64,000 nucleotides of DNA from the NCBI RefSeq assembly GCF_900112345.1, contig NZ_FOLB01000003.1, positions 62,001 to 126,000 on the forward strand, written 5' to 3'. Positions within the stretch are counted from its first letter, which is position 1. Every line of letters begins with the position of its first letter. Below the pieces are notes generated by a model. That model did no database searches and had not been told where the DNA came from. It saw only the letters and a list, made by a program, of their open reading frames with translations. This DNA is from Nocardioides terrae. Lineage in GTDB: Bacteria; Actinomycetota; Actinomycetes; Propionibacteriales; Nocardioidaceae. Shown here in pieces: positions 46,180-54,717 of this stretch. The translations under genes were made by a program, and so were the position numbers.

Positions 46180-46764
46180 CTACGAGCGCAGCTCGGCGAG
46201 GACCTCCGCCACTCGTCGGCGGAGGTCCTCGACCGTTCCGGTGTTGTCGATGAGATGGGTGGCCGCGGCGATCCGCTGCTCCCGGGTGACCTGGGCGGCG
46301 ATGCGGGAGCGCGCCTCGGCCTCGTCCATGCCGCGGTCGCGGAGCAGCCGCTCCACCTGCGTCTCGACGGGTACGTCGACCACGACGACCGCGTCGAACC
46401 TCGACTGCTGACCGGTCTCGACCAGGAGCGGGATGTCGTGCACCACGACGTCGTCCGGTCCCGCCGTGGCGGCGAGCTCGGCGCTGGCCGCGGCCACCAG
46501 CGGCCAGACGATGGCCTCGAGGCGCTGCCGCTGCTCGGGGTCGGCGAAGACGATGGCGCCGACCTTGGCGCGGTCCATGGTGCCGTCCGCCGCGAGGATC
46601 TCGGGCCCGAAGGCCTCGACCACCTGGGCCAGTCCGACAGTGCCGGGTGCCACCACCTCGCGGGCCAGGACGTCGGAGTCCACGACGACCGCCCCGAGCT
46701 CGCGCAGCATGCCGGCGACCGTGCTCTTGCCCGACCCGATCCCGCCCGTCAGCCCCACTCTCAC
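46180..46764 (-). CDS. coaE: Dephospho-CoA kinase
   Basis: Last enzyme of coenzyme A synthesis, phosphorylating the 3'-OH of dephospho-CoA; 194 residues. The P loop GGIGSGKST is at residues 6-14, followed by DSDVLAREV and VVVHDIPLLVE. GTG 46764 (start VRVGLTGG) lies 7 nt after TAGGGT (46777-46772); the GTG at 46773 is inside that hexamer and therefore not transcribed from it. It converges with the group 2 sigma gene after 11 nt. Confidence 0.95.
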   Translation of the reverse strand: MRVGLTGGIGSGKSTVAGMLRELGAVVVDSDVLAREVVAPGTVGLAQVVEAFGPEILAADGTMDRAKVGAIVFADPEQRQRLEAIVWPLVAAASAELAATAGPDDVVVHDIPLLVETGQQSRFDAVVVVDVPVETQVERLLRDRGMDEAEARSRIAAQVTREQRIAAATHLIDNTGTVEDLRRRVAEVLAELRS

Positions 46765-46774
46765 GCGGGGCACC

Positions 46775-47203
46775 CTAGCGACCGGTGAGCAGGAGCCGGA
46801 GGATCCGGTCCAGCTCGGCGCGGTCCCGCACGGTCAGGCCGTCGGCGAACCCGTCCAGCTCACGGTGGCGCGACTCGTGGACCAGGCGCTGCAGCCGCAG
46901 GCCCTCCCCGGTCGCGGTGACCCTCATGGCGCGCCGGTCGGCCGGGTCCGGCTCGCGCGCGACGAGGCCGCGGGCCTCCAGGGCGTCGACGACCTCGGTG
47001 GCCGACCTCGGCGCGATGCCGAGACGCTCGGCCAGGACGGAGAGCCGGATGCCCGGCTCCTCGACCACGGTCCGCAGGGCACGGGCCTGCGACGGAGTGA
47101 CGGCGTAGTCCTCGAGCGCGGCGGCGAATCCGCGTCGCAGCCTCCTGGCGACCGCCATCAGCAGCTCCGCGGTGGTCTCTTCCTCACGCTCGTCCTCTCG
47201 CAT
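46775..47203 (-). CDS. MarR-family transcriptional regulator
   Basis: Winged-helix regulator of 142 residues with the recognition region LSVLAERLGIAPRSATEVVDALEARGLV and the wing REPDPADRRAMRV. It is divergent from an ABC exporter and probably represses it and itself through the CCTCA/TGAGG repeats in the gap. ATG 47203 lies 8 nt after TACGAT; an ATG at 47239 inside the operator gives a longer alternative of 154 residues. Ligand unknown. Confidence 0.88.
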   Translation of the reverse strand: MREDEREEETTAELLMAVARRLRRGFAAALEDYAVTPSQARALRTVVEEPGIRLSVLAERLGIAPRSATEVVDALEARGLVAREPDPADRRAMRVTATGEGLRLQRLVHESRHRELDGFADGLTVRDRAELDRILRLLLTGR

Positions 47204-47254
47204 GGGAATGGATCGTAGCCACTTCTGCGTTACCCTCATAGTGAGGTTCCCTCA
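47204..47254. promoter_or_regulatory. MarR operator repeats and ABC exporter promoter
   Basis: Alternating 5-bp elements with 3-bp spacers run CCTCA-TAG-TGAGG-TTC-CCTCA over 47234-47254, so any neighbouring two form a perfect dyad with 8-bp period. Upstream, GGGAAT (47204-47209), 19 nt, and GTT (47229-47231) make a further possible SigR-type promoter for the exporter. Overlap of the repeats with the predicted start region supports repression. Confidence 0.6.
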
Positions 47255-47275
47255 GTAATAGGACGAGGTGGTCGG

Positions 47276-49123
47276 ATGGTGAACCCTCAGCACTCCCATG
47301 GCGCGGCCGAGCGCGACACTCAGCGGGCCCGCCGCAACCCTGACTCCCGACGGTCCGACCGGCGCCAGCTCGAGGACCGACCGGTCTCGCTGCGCCGCAT
47401 CGGCCGGCTCTTCTCCGCGCACCGGTCGACGCTCGGCGTCGTGATCGCGCTCATCGTGGTCAGCTCCACGATCGGGCTGGCCCAGCCCTTCCTGGTCCGC
47501 CACGTCATCGACGTCGCGCTGCCCGGCCAGGACGTCGGGCTGCTCGTCTGGTGCGTCGTCGGCATGGTCGCCGTCGCCGTGGCGAGCGCCGCCCTGGGCA
47601 TCTTCCAGACGCTGCTGTCGACACGGGTCGGCCAGCAGGTGATGCACCGCCTGCGCAGCGACCTGTTCACGCACCTGCAGCGCCAGTCGGTGGACTTCTT
47701 CACCCGCACCCGCGGCGGCGAGGTGCAGTCGCGGATGGTCAACGACATCGGCTCGATGCAGGGCGTCGTCACCAGCACGGCCACCGCGATCGCTGCCAAC
47801 GTCACCGTCGTCATCGGCACCGTGATCGCCATGTTCGCCCTCGACTGGCGGCTCGCGCTGATCTCGCTCGTCGTCCTTCCTCCCGCCGTCATCACCACCC
47901 GCCAGGTCGCGCGGATGCGCTACGCCGTCACCTCCCAGCGGCAGGCCAAGCTCGCCGACCTGCACGCCCAGGTCGAGGAGGGCCTGTCGGTGAGCGGGAT
48001 CCTGCTCACCAAGACGCTCGGGTCGGCGCCCGCGCTGGCCGGCCGCTTCGAGCGGACCTCCCACGAGCTCGTGGATCTCGAGATCCGCAGCCAGCTCGCC
48101 GGCCGCTGGCGGATGGCCACGATGCAGATCATCTTCGCGGCGGTGCCAGCGGCGCTCTACCTCGCCGCCGGCCTCCCGGTGACCCGAGAAGGGGTCACGA
48201 TCGGGACCCTGGTGGCGTTCGTGTCGCTGCAGAGCTCGCTCTTCCGCCCACTGATGGGGCTGCTCAACGTCGGTGTCGACGTGACCGCGAGCCTTGCGCT
48301 CTTCAGCCGGATCTTCGAATACCTCGACCTTCCCGTCGAGATCGACGACCCGGCCGACCCTGTGCGCCTCGGCGAGGTCGACGGCGAGGTCCGCTTCGAC
48401 CACGTCACCTTCGGGTACGACGCCTCCACCGCCGTCCTGCACGACATCGACCTGACCGTCCCGGCAGGGAGCAGCCTGGCGCTGGTCGGCGCGACCGGCT
48501 CCGGAAAGTCGACGCTCGCCGGCCTGGTCGCCCGGCTGCACGACCCCGGCTCCGGCCGCGTCACGCTCGACGGCGTCGACCTGCGCGACCTGACCCTCGC
48601 CGACGTCGCCGAGGCGGTCGGCGTGGTCACCCAGGAGACCTACCTGCTCCACGCGAGCGTCCGTGACAATCTGCGCCACGCCCGCCCCGACGCGACCGAC
48701 GAGCAGATCGAGGCCGCCGCCCGGGCGGCCCGCATCCACGACCTCGTCGAGTCGCTGCCCGAGGGCTACGACACCATGGTCGGCTCGCGCGGCCACCGCT
48801 TCTCCGGCGGCGAGCAGCAGCGCCTGGCCATCGCCCGCACGCTGCTGCGCGACCCGCGGGTGCTCGTGCTCGACGAGGCCACCAGCGCGCTCGACAACAC
48901 CACCGAGCGCGAGGTGCAGGCGGCGCTCGACACCCTGGCGCGCGGCCGCACCACCATCACCATCGCCCATCGACTGTCGACCGTGCGCAACGCCGACCAG
49001 ATCGCCGTCCTCGACCGGGGACGGGTCGTCGAGCGGGGCACCCACGAGGAGCTGCTGCTCGCGGGCGGTCGGTACGCCGACCTGGTCAGGGGCGGCCTCG
49101 AGCGGACGACCCAGGCCGCGTGA
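47276..49123 (+). CDS. ABC exporter, fused permease-ATPase (half-transporter)
   Basis: MsbA/BmrA-like half-transporter of 615 residues. Six helices at about 55-350 precede the nucleotide domain with Walker A GATGSGKST, Q loop VTQETYLLH, signature FSGGEQQR and Walker B VLVLDEATS. It may act as a homodimer exporting lipids or drugs. The divergent MarR regulator and operator suggest substrate-induced expression. ATG 47276 is 70 nt from the MarR start. A strong terminator follows. Confidence 0.94.
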   Translation: MVNPQHSHGAAERDTQRARRNPDSRRSDRRQLEDRPVSLRRIGRLFSAHRSTLGVVIALIVVSSTIGLAQPFLVRHVIDVALPGQDVGLLVWCVVGMVAVAVASAALGIFQTLLSTRVGQQVMHRLRSDLFTHLQRQSVDFFTRTRGGEVQSRMVNDIGSMQGVVTSTATAIAANVTVVIGTVIAMFALDWRLALISLVVLPPAVITTRQVARMRYAVTSQRQAKLADLHAQVEEGLSVSGILLTKTLGSAPALAGRFERTSHELVDLEIRSQLAGRWRMATMQIIFAAVPAALYLAAGLPVTREGVTIGTLVAFVSLQSSLFRPLMGLLNVGVDVTASLALFSRIFEYLDLPVEIDDPADPVRLGEVDGEVRFDHVTFGYDASTAVLHDIDLTVPAGSSLALVGATGSGKSTLAGLVARLHDPGSGRVTLDGVDLRDLTLADVAEAVGVVTQETYLLHASVRDNLRHARPDATDEQIEAAARAARIHDLVESLPEGYDTMVGSRGHRFSGGEQQRLAIARTLLRDPRVLVLDEATSALDNTTEREVQAALDTLARGRTTITIAHRLSTVRNADQIAVLDRGRVVERGTHEELLLAGGRYADLVRGGLERTTQAA

Positions 49124-49133
49124 CGGCGTGACA

Positions 49134-49168
49134 CCGGGCCGGCGGGCGATCCTCGCCCGCCGGCCCGG
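49134..49168. terminator. Bidirectional hairpin terminator
   Basis: Perfect 15-bp arms, 49134-49148 and 49154-49168 (CCGGGCCGGCGGGCG and its complement), around ATCCT. Located between the convergent ABC exporter and GH6 genes. No U tract. Confidence 0.9.
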
Positions 49169-49180
49169 CGCGTCCGGTGG

Positions 49181-50485
49181 CTACTGGACCGCGTTGCGAA
49201 CCAGGTCGGCGGCCTGGGCCGGGAACCAGGCGCCGGCGGCGGGGTCGACCTGACCCCACTCGGGGTCGATGCCGCCGTTGTCGGTCAGGCCCCGGCTGCA
49301 CTCACCGTCGGACTCCCCCGGCGTCTTGACCCAGAGGAAGGCGTCCGCCAGCGGGTTGCCGGTGTCGGTGGTGGGGCGCAGGCCCAGGCCGCGGTCCGGC
49401 GGGTTGCACCAGTCCTGGGCGTCCGGGTAGACACCGGCCGGCGGTGTCCACGGTCCCTGGCCGTTGCGACTGGTGTCCACCACGAAGTGCGCGAGCGCCT
49501 CCGGGCCGGACGGCGGGTTGGCGGCGTCGGCGAGGTTGTCGACGTACCACTGGTCGGTGAGGCCCCAGGTCGAGAAGTCGTTCGGGTCCGCCGGGTAGTA
49601 CTGGCTGCCGCAGTAGTCGAAGTGGCCGACCCGCCAGCCGCCCTCGGCGGGGTTGGTGCCGTACCAGAGGCACTGGCTGATCCAGCTGCCGTACTTCACC
49701 TGCTGCTCGGTGAGCCGGTAGTTCGAGACGTTGAGAAAGAAGCCGGCGGCGCGCTCGACACCGGCCTTGTGCAGCCGGTCGGCGGCGTCGCCGACGCCGA
49801 GCCAGCCGGTGTGGGTGCCGTCGAGATAGACGTCGGTGTGGGAACCGGCCTCGAGCACGTCGACGGCGTCGTTGAGCATCGCGAACCGGTCGCTCGCCGC
49901 GGTCGCCGGGTCGGCGTCAGCCGGCTGGCACCACTCCGGGCCGGAACCGGTGATCGGCGTGTAGAAGGGGATGATGCCGAGGCCGTCGGGCTCGAGCAGC
50001 ACCACGGCGCGACGCTGCCCGATGCCGCGGGCGACCGCCCGGACCCAGTCGGCGTACTCGGCAGCGGAGGTCGCCCCGCCCGCGGAGTACTGCGCGCAGT
50101 CGCGGAACGGGATGTTGTAGGCGACCAGGACCGGGACCTGGTGGCGGGCCGCGGCACGTCGGGTGACCTGCCGCGCGTCGCGCTGAGCGTCCTTGGCCGT
50201 CCCGGTGAGCCAGACGGCCTGGGGCGTCCGGGCCATGTCGAGGACACCCCGGGCGGTCGCGCGGTCACCGGATCGGACGAGCTTCGCCGCAAGCCTCGCC
50301 GCGTCGGCGGTGTGGAGACCCGGGGAGTACAGCGAGACGCCGTCGGAGAGGACCCGATCGGCGTGCGGAGAGCCGTGGTGCCTCCCGTGGGCGGCCGCCC
50401 CGGGCGGCGCGGCCGCGAGCCCCGCTGTCGCGACGAGGGTGACGGCGGCGACTGCGATCGCGCGGACGATGGGACGACTGGCCAC
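49181..50485 (-). CDS. Secreted glycoside hydrolase family 6 (endo-1,4-beta-glucanase or cellobiohydrolase)
   Basis: Exported cellulase of 434 residues. The signal peptide ends around GAAAHG near residue 32. GH6 hallmarks are VAYNIPFRDCAQYSAGG in part (RDCAQYSAGG, with the conserved Asp and Tyr), VVLLEPDGLG, YLDGTHTGWLG and WVKTPGESDG near the C-terminus. It lacks a visible cellulose-binding module. The start is GTG 50485 with AGGAGG 6 nt upstream. A CebR-type operator lies 20 nt upstream, so cellobiose should induce it. Confidence 0.93.
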   Translation of the reverse strand: MASRPIVRAIAVAAVTLVATAGLAAAPPGAAAHGRHHGSPHADRVLSDGVSLYSPGLHTADAARLAAKLVRSGDRATARGVLDMARTPQAVWLTGTAKDAQRDARQVTRRAAARHQVPVLVAYNIPFRDCAQYSAGGATSAAEYADWVRAVARGIGQRRAVVLLEPDGLGIIPFYTPITGSGPEWCQPADADPATAASDRFAMLNDAVDVLEAGSHTDVYLDGTHTGWLGVGDAADRLHKAGVERAAGFFLNVSNYRLTEQQVKYGSWISQCLWYGTNPAEGGWRVGHFDYCGSQYYPADPNDFSTWGLTDQWYVDNLADAANPPSGPEALAHFVVDTSRNGQGPWTPPAGVYPDAQDWCNPPDRGLGLRPTTDTGNPLADAFLWVKTPGESDGECSRGLTDNGGIDPEWGQVDPAAGAWFPAQAADLVRNAVQ

Positions 50486-50504
50486 GGCGGACCTCCTCGA
50501 GAGT

Positions 50505-50518
50505 TGGGAGCGCTCCCG
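50505..50518 (-). promoter_or_regulatory. CebR-type operator upstream of the GH6 gene
   Basis: TGGGAGCGCTCCCG matches the known CebR box TGGGAGCGCTCCCA at 13 of 14 bases; the core GGGAGCGCTCCC is a perfect palindrome. CebR is the LacI-family cellobiose-responsive repressor of actinobacterial cellulases. It is not encoded in this window. A second half-site, TGGGAGTG, lies about 20 nt further upstream. Confidence 0.82.
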
Positions 50519-50565
50519 CGCCCGTGCTGGGAGTGTGGCCCCCGTCACACGACGGTGTCAACGCC

Positions 50566-51513
50566 TCAACAGGCGAAGCGTCGCCGGTAGGCCTGCGGGC
50601 TCAGCCCCCGTACCCGCGCGAAGTGATGGCGCAGCGTGGCCGCGTTGCCGAAGCCGACCTCGTCGGCGATCCACTCCACGGACCGGTCGGTCGTCTCGAG
50701 CAGCTCCTCGGCGCGCAGGACCCGCTGGCTGGTCACCCACGAGTGAGGGGTCGCCCCGGTCTCCGCCTTGAACCGGCGCGCGAAGGTGCGCGGCGACATC
50801 AAGGACCTCCGAGCGAGGGTGCCGACGTCGAGCGGCTGGTCGAGGTTCTCCACGATCCACGCCAGGAGCGGGGCCAGCGTGTCCGCCTCGAGCTCGGGCA
50901 CGGACCGGGCGATGAACTGCGCTTGTCCCCCGTCGCGCTGGGGCGGCACGACCATGCGCCGGGCGACGGCGCTGGCCACCTGGGCGCCGTACTCCTGCCG
51001 CCAGATGTGGAGCGTCGCGTCGAGCCCGGCCGCGGTGCCCGCGCTGGTGACGATCTGGCCGGAGTCGACGTAGAGGACCTCAGGCACGACCTTGGCCTCG
51101 GGATAGCGGGCGGCGAGCTCGTCGGTGTACTTCCAGTGCGTCGTGCACTCGAGCCCGTCGAGCAGGCCGGCGTCGCCGAGCGCGAAGGCGCCCGAGCACA
51201 CGCTCAGCAGCCGTGCGCCACGGTCGTGGGCCCGCCGCAGCGCCTCGGCCACGCCGGCCGGCAGCGGGCGGGACCGCCTCATGGCGGGGATGCCGATCAG
51301 GTCCGCCTCCTCCAGGCGCTCCATCCCGTGCTCGACGTTGATGGTGAAGCCGAGGCTGAAGGCGACCGGGCCGGGCTCGGGCGCGCAAACGGCGAAGTCG
51401 AGCAGCGGTACGCCGTCCTCGCGCCTGTCCAGCCCGAACGCCTCGCACAGCACGCCGAACTCGAAGGGCGCGACGCCGTCCCAGACCAGAGCAGCGACGT
51501 TGCGGAGAGTCAC
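50566..51513 (-). CDS. GlxA-family transcriptional regulator (DJ-1/PfpI plus AraC)
   Basis: Regulator of 315 residues. Residues about 1-190 are a DJ-1/PfpI-like sensor with LSVCSGAFALG as nucleophile-elbow region, where the Cys is kept. The C-terminal AraC domain has two helix-turn-helices, LDVGTLARRSLMSPRTFARRF in part (TLARRSLMSPRTF) and VGFGNAATLRHHFARVRGLSPQAYR in part (FGNAATLRHHF). Ligand unknown. GTG 51513 follows CATCCT by 6 nt. It is divergent from a tiny membrane-protein gene across a perfect dyad. Confidence 0.92.
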   Translation of the reverse strand: MTLRNVAALVWDGVAPFEFGVLCEAFGLDRREDGVPLLDFAVCAPEPGPVAFSLGFTINVEHGMERLEEADLIGIPAMRRSRPLPAGVAEALRRAHDRGARLLSVCSGAFALGDAGLLDGLECTTHWKYTDELAARYPEAKVVPEVLYVDSGQIVTSAGTAAGLDATLHIWRQEYGAQVASAVARRMVVPPQRDGGQAQFIARSVPELEADTLAPLLAWIVENLDQPLDVGTLARRSLMSPRTFARRFKAETGATPHSWVTSQRVLRAEELLETTDRSVEWIADEVGFGNAATLRHHFARVRGLSPQAYRRRFAC

Positions 51514-51564
51514 CTGATCAGGATGGCACAGATCTGGCAGGAACTGGACGCACACCGGCAAATC

Positions 51565-51578
51565 TGCCACTCGTGGCA
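51565..51578. promoter_or_regulatory. Perfect 14-bp dyad between GlxA-type regulator and small membrane gene
   Basis: TGCCAC-TC-GTGGCA lies 52 nt upstream of the regulator start and 29 nt upstream of the small gene. Related words AGATCTGGCAGG and GGCAGGATCTTGC flank it, giving a loose repeat. It is a candidate autoregulatory site; no family match is known to me. Confidence 0.45.
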
Positions 51579-51606
51579 GGATCTTGCGCGGCGCATGATT
51601 ATTGCC

Positions 51607-51753
51607 ATGACCATTCTGACCCTCGTCCTCCTGGTGGGAGGCTTCGCCGCGCTCGCGGCCTACGCGCGTCACGACCGGTTCGCCGGTCCCGGCAACATGC
51701 ACGACGACGTCGACGACCTGGGCGCCAGTGAGCACCGGCTCGTCCGCCACTGA
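51607..51753 (+). CDS. Small single-pass membrane protein
   Basis: A 48-residue open frame beginning ATG 51607, with one strong transmembrane helix (ILTLVLLVGGFAALAAYA) and an acidic, His-containing tail (MHDDVDDLGASEHRLVRH). It lies divergent from the GlxA-type regulator and shares the intergenic dyad. No Shine-Dalgarno; CATGAT lies 7 nt before. It is short, so coding is supported by composition and position only. Confidence 0.5.
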   Translation: MTILTLVLLVGGFAALAAYARHDRFAGPGNMHDDVDDLGASEHRLVRH

Positions 51754-51759
51754 GGCGGC

Positions 51760-53118
51760 TCAGCGCACGCGCGTGCAGGCCGAGGACGCCGCAGCGAGCG
51801 GACCGGCGACGCCGTCCCTGACGGCGTACCACCGCACCCACAGGGCCCGGGCCCTCGCGCGCACCGTGGCGCTGGGCGACCGCCGGTCGTGACCCGCCGG
51901 ACGGAAGGCCGACGCTCGGGGATGTCTCCTGCACGAGCGGACCGGAGCGACGAGCAGCCGGTAGCCGGTCGCTGTGGGCACCGCGGGTGCGCTCGTGCGC
52001 ACCCGGTCCCGTCGCGGTGAGCGGGCCCTGACCGGGCCGACCGGTCCGAGCGGCGGACCGACGACCGGTGCGGCCGTCGACGGTGCCGGCGGCGGCCCCG
52101 GGACCACGGAGACGACCGGTGACGTCACGTCGGCGGAGACGGCCGTCCCCTTGGCCGGCCGGAGCCTGAACTCCCAGCGGTGCCCGTCGACGGCGGCGGC
52201 GGTCCACGAGGTCGTCCCTGCCGGGAAGTCCAGCGGGTAGCGGTCCCACGCACCGCCGCTGGACACGTCCCGGCGCTCGAGCCACTCGGTCGTCACGCCG
52301 GGAACGTCGTGCCACGAGAGGGAAACCTGACCGACGCCGGCCTCGGCGGTGAGCGAGGACGCCGTGCGTGGTCCGTTCTGGACCACCGGGGTCATGCCCG
52401 CGGGCGGGGCCACGCCGGCCAGGTAAAGAGCGGCCTCGACGGCCTCGGCGATCTTGAGGTCGCCCGACGCCGTCGGGTGCGTGCCGTCCCAGGTGTCCGT
52501 GCGGCGATCGAAGTCGGGCAGGGCGGTCGTCACGACACGAGCGGCCGGCCCGTCGAGCTCTGCGGAGAGGGCGACCAGCTCGGCGTTGTAGGCCGGGACG
52601 TCGGCGTACCAGGTCTGGGGCACCTGGACCAGCACGACGTCGGCCGCCGGCGAGGCGGCCCGGACCTCCGCGACCTCCGCGCGCCAGCGTTCGGCGAGAG
52701 CCTCGGGCGTGACGTGGTTCCAGACGAGGTCGTTGAGGCCGATCAGCGCGATCACGACGTCCGGGGTGTGGTCGGCGGCCAGATCGCCCAGGTCGGCGAC
52801 GGGCGCGGTCAACTTCTGGCCCCAGACGGCCGCGTGGTCGGTGTCGAAGCCGGGCTCGGCGTAGTCGAGGTCGTCGTCGGCGCCCTCGGGCAGGTGGTGG
52901 AGGCCGCGCCGCGGGCCCACGAGGTCGAACGGGACGCCCGCGTCGCGCAGGTGCCGGTCGAGGAAGTAGCGCCACGTGTAGTCGCCGGTGGACCCCTGGG
53001 TGATCGAGTCACCGTAGACGAGGATCCGGAGCGGGTCGGAGGCTCGGGCGCCGGGCGCGGCGGCGAGGGTCAGCGGAAGCAGGAGCAGAGCCGCCAGGCC
53101 CACCATCGTCCGCCGCAC
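51760..53118 (-). CDS. Secreted SGNH/GDSL hydrolase with Fn3-like C-terminus
   Basis: Exported esterase-like protein of 452 residues with a signal peptide to about ARA-26. SGNH blocks are visible: YGDSITQGS (block I), LIGLNDLVWN (III), and WDGTHPTASG (V, with Asp and His). From about 265 an Fn3-like domain follows (VSLSWHDVPG, then WEFRLRPAKG), then a Pro/Arg-rich end with another degenerate Fn3-like stretch. GTG 53118 has GGAAGG upstream. Probably an extracellular deacetylase or lipase acting on polysaccharide; substrate unknown. Confidence 0.88.
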   Translation of the reverse strand: MRRTMVGLAALLLLPLTLAAAPGARASDPLRILVYGDSITQGSTGDYTWRYFLDRHLRDAGVPFDLVGPRRGLHHLPEGADDDLDYAEPGFDTDHAAVWGQKLTAPVADLGDLAADHTPDVVIALIGLNDLVWNHVTPEALAERWRAEVAEVRAASPAADVVLVQVPQTWYADVPAYNAELVALSAELDGPAARVVTTALPDFDRRTDTWDGTHPTASGDLKIAEAVEAALYLAGVAPPAGMTPVVQNGPRTASSLTAEAGVGQVSLSWHDVPGVTTEWLERRDVSSGGAWDRYPLDFPAGTTSWTAAAVDGHRWEFRLRPAKGTAVSADVTSPVVSVVPGPPPAPSTAAPVVGPPLGPVGPVRARSPRRDRVRTSAPAVPTATGYRLLVAPVRSCRRHPRASAFRPAGHDRRSPSATVRARARALWVRWYAVRDGVAGPLAAASSACTRVR

Positions 53119-53195
53119 GCCGCACCTTCCCGAGTCCACTCGGTCAGAGGTTATGCGCCGGGGGCCGCCGCGCGGGCCGGAACGACCGGAACGGC

Positions 53196-53229
53196 GAAGG
53201 GCGCCCACCGCAAGCGGTGGGCGCCCTTC
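53196..53229 (-). terminator. Terminator of rpsA
   Basis: Perfect 16-bp arms 53196-53211 and 53214-53229 (GAAGGGCGCCCACCGC and complement) with a two-base loop, 25 nt past the rpsA stop. Its A/T-rich ends give a short U tract on the rpsA strand (TTC end). Confidence 0.9.
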
Positions 53230-53253
53230 GTGTTGCTCAGGCTGAGCGGCTGG

Positions 53254-54717
53254 TCAGTTGCTCCCGCCGGTCAGCTTCTCGCGGAGCGCCTGCAGCGCCT
53301 CGTCAGAGGCGAGCGAGCCCGAGGTCTCCTCCTCGACCGGAGCCGAGGAGTACGAGCTGGCCTCGCCGGCCTCGGCCGCGGCGACCTTGGCCTCGGCCTG
53401 CTGCTTGACGTGGGCCTCCCAGCGGGCGTGAGCCTTGGCGTACTGCTCCTCCCACGCGGCGCGCTGCTCGTCGAACCCCTCGAGCCACTCGCCGGTCTCG
53501 GCGTCGAAGCCCTCGGGGTAGAGGTAGTTGCCCTGCTCGTCGTAGCTGGCGGGCATGCCGTAGAGCGTCGGGTCGAACTCCTCGACGTCAGCAGCGGCGC
53601 TGGTCTCGTTGGCCTGCTTGAGGGACAGCGAGATCCGGCGACGCTCGAGGTCGATGTCGATGATCTTGACCATGACGTCGTCGTTGACCTGGACGACCTG
53701 CTCCGGGATCTCGACGTGGCGCTCGGCCAGCTCGGAGATGTGGACCAGGCCCTCGATGCCCTCCTCGACGCGGACGAACGAACCGAAGGGCACCAGCTTG
53801 GTGACCTTGCCGGGGACGATCTGACCGATCTGGTGGGTGCGGGCGAAGTGCTGCCACGGGTCCTCCTGCGTCGCCTTCAGCGACAGGGAGACACGCTCGC
53901 GGTCCATGTCCACGTCGAGGACCTCGACGGTGACCTCGTCGCCCACGGCGACGACCTCGGACGGGTGGTCGATGTGCTTCCAGGACAGCTCCGAGACGTG
54001 GACGAGACCGTCGACACCGCCGAGGTCCACGAACGCACCGAAGTTGACGATCGAGGAGACGACACCCTTGCGGATCTGACCCTTCTGGAGCTGGGTCAGG
54101 AAGCCGTGGCGAACCTCGGACTGGGTCTGCTCGAGCCAGGCACGGCGCGACAGGACCACGTTGTTGCGGTTCTTGTCGAGCTCGATGATCTTGGCCTCGA
54201 GCGTCTGGCCGACGTAGGGCTGCAGGTCGCGGACGCGACGCATCTCCACCAGCGAGGCGGGCAGGAAGCCGCGCAGGCCGATGTCGAGGATGAGACCGCC
54301 CTTGACGACCTCGATGACGGTGCCCTCGACGACGCCGTCCTCCTCCTTGACCTTCTCGATCGTGCCCCAGGCGCGCTCGTACTGGGCGCGCTTCTTGGAC
54401 AGGATCAGGCGACCCTCCTTGTCCTCCTTCTGGAGGACCAGGGCCTCGACCTGGTCGCCGACCGCGACGACCTCGTTGGGGTCGACGTCGTGCTTGATCG
54501 ACAGCTCACGCGAGGGGATGACGCCCTCGGTCTTGTAGCCGATGTCGAGCAGGACCTCGTCCCGGTCGACCTTGACGATGGTGCCCTCGACCAGGTCACC
54601 GTCGTTGAAGTACTTGATCGTGGAGTCGATCGCTGCGAGGAAGTCCTCTTCGGACCCGATGTCGTTGATCGCAACCTGGGGCGCGTCGTAGTCCGGAAGA
54701 GCGGAGAGAGTCGTCAT
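53254..54717 (-). CDS. rpsA: 30S ribosomal protein S1
   Basis: RNA-binding ribosomal protein that helps mRNA bind the 30S subunit, 487 residues. Four S1 domains are visible at about 35-105, 120-190, 205-280 and 290-365; each holds a GxV/GxFVDL type core such as IVNFGAFVDLGGVDGLVHVS in part (NFGAFVDLGG) and VPFGSFVRVEEG. The Glu/Ala/Gln-rich C-terminus is actinobacterial. ATG 54717 lacks a Shine-Dalgarno; only AAGG about 15 nt upstream. Confidence 0.97.
   Translation of the reverse strand: MTTLSALPDYDAPQVAINDIGSEEDFLAAIDSTIKYFNDGDLVEGTIVKVDRDEVLLDIGYKTEGVIPSRELSIKHDVDPNEVVAVGDQVEALVLQKEDKEGRLILSKKRAQYERAWGTIEKVKEEDGVVEGTVIEVVKGGLILDIGLRGFLPASLVEMRRVRDLQPYVGQTLEAKIIELDKNRNNVVLSRRAWLEQTQSEVRHGFLTQLQKGQIRKGVVSSIVNFGAFVDLGGVDGLVHVSELSWKHIDHPSEVVAVGDEVTVEVLDVDMDRERVSLSLKATQEDPWQHFARTHQIGQIVPGKVTKLVPFGSFVRVEEGIEGLVHISELAERHVEIPEQVVQVNDDVMVKIIDIDLERRRISLSLKQANETSAAADVEEFDPTLYGMPASYDEQGNYLYPEGFDAETGEWLEGFDEQRAAWEEQYAKAHARWEAHVKQQAEAKVAAAEAGEASSYSSAPVEEETSGSLASDEALQALREKLTGGSN

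Noticed and set aside
46765..46773. GTG 46773 as coaE start
   Set aside because: It lies within the TAGGGT hexamer that places the message start at GTG 46764.
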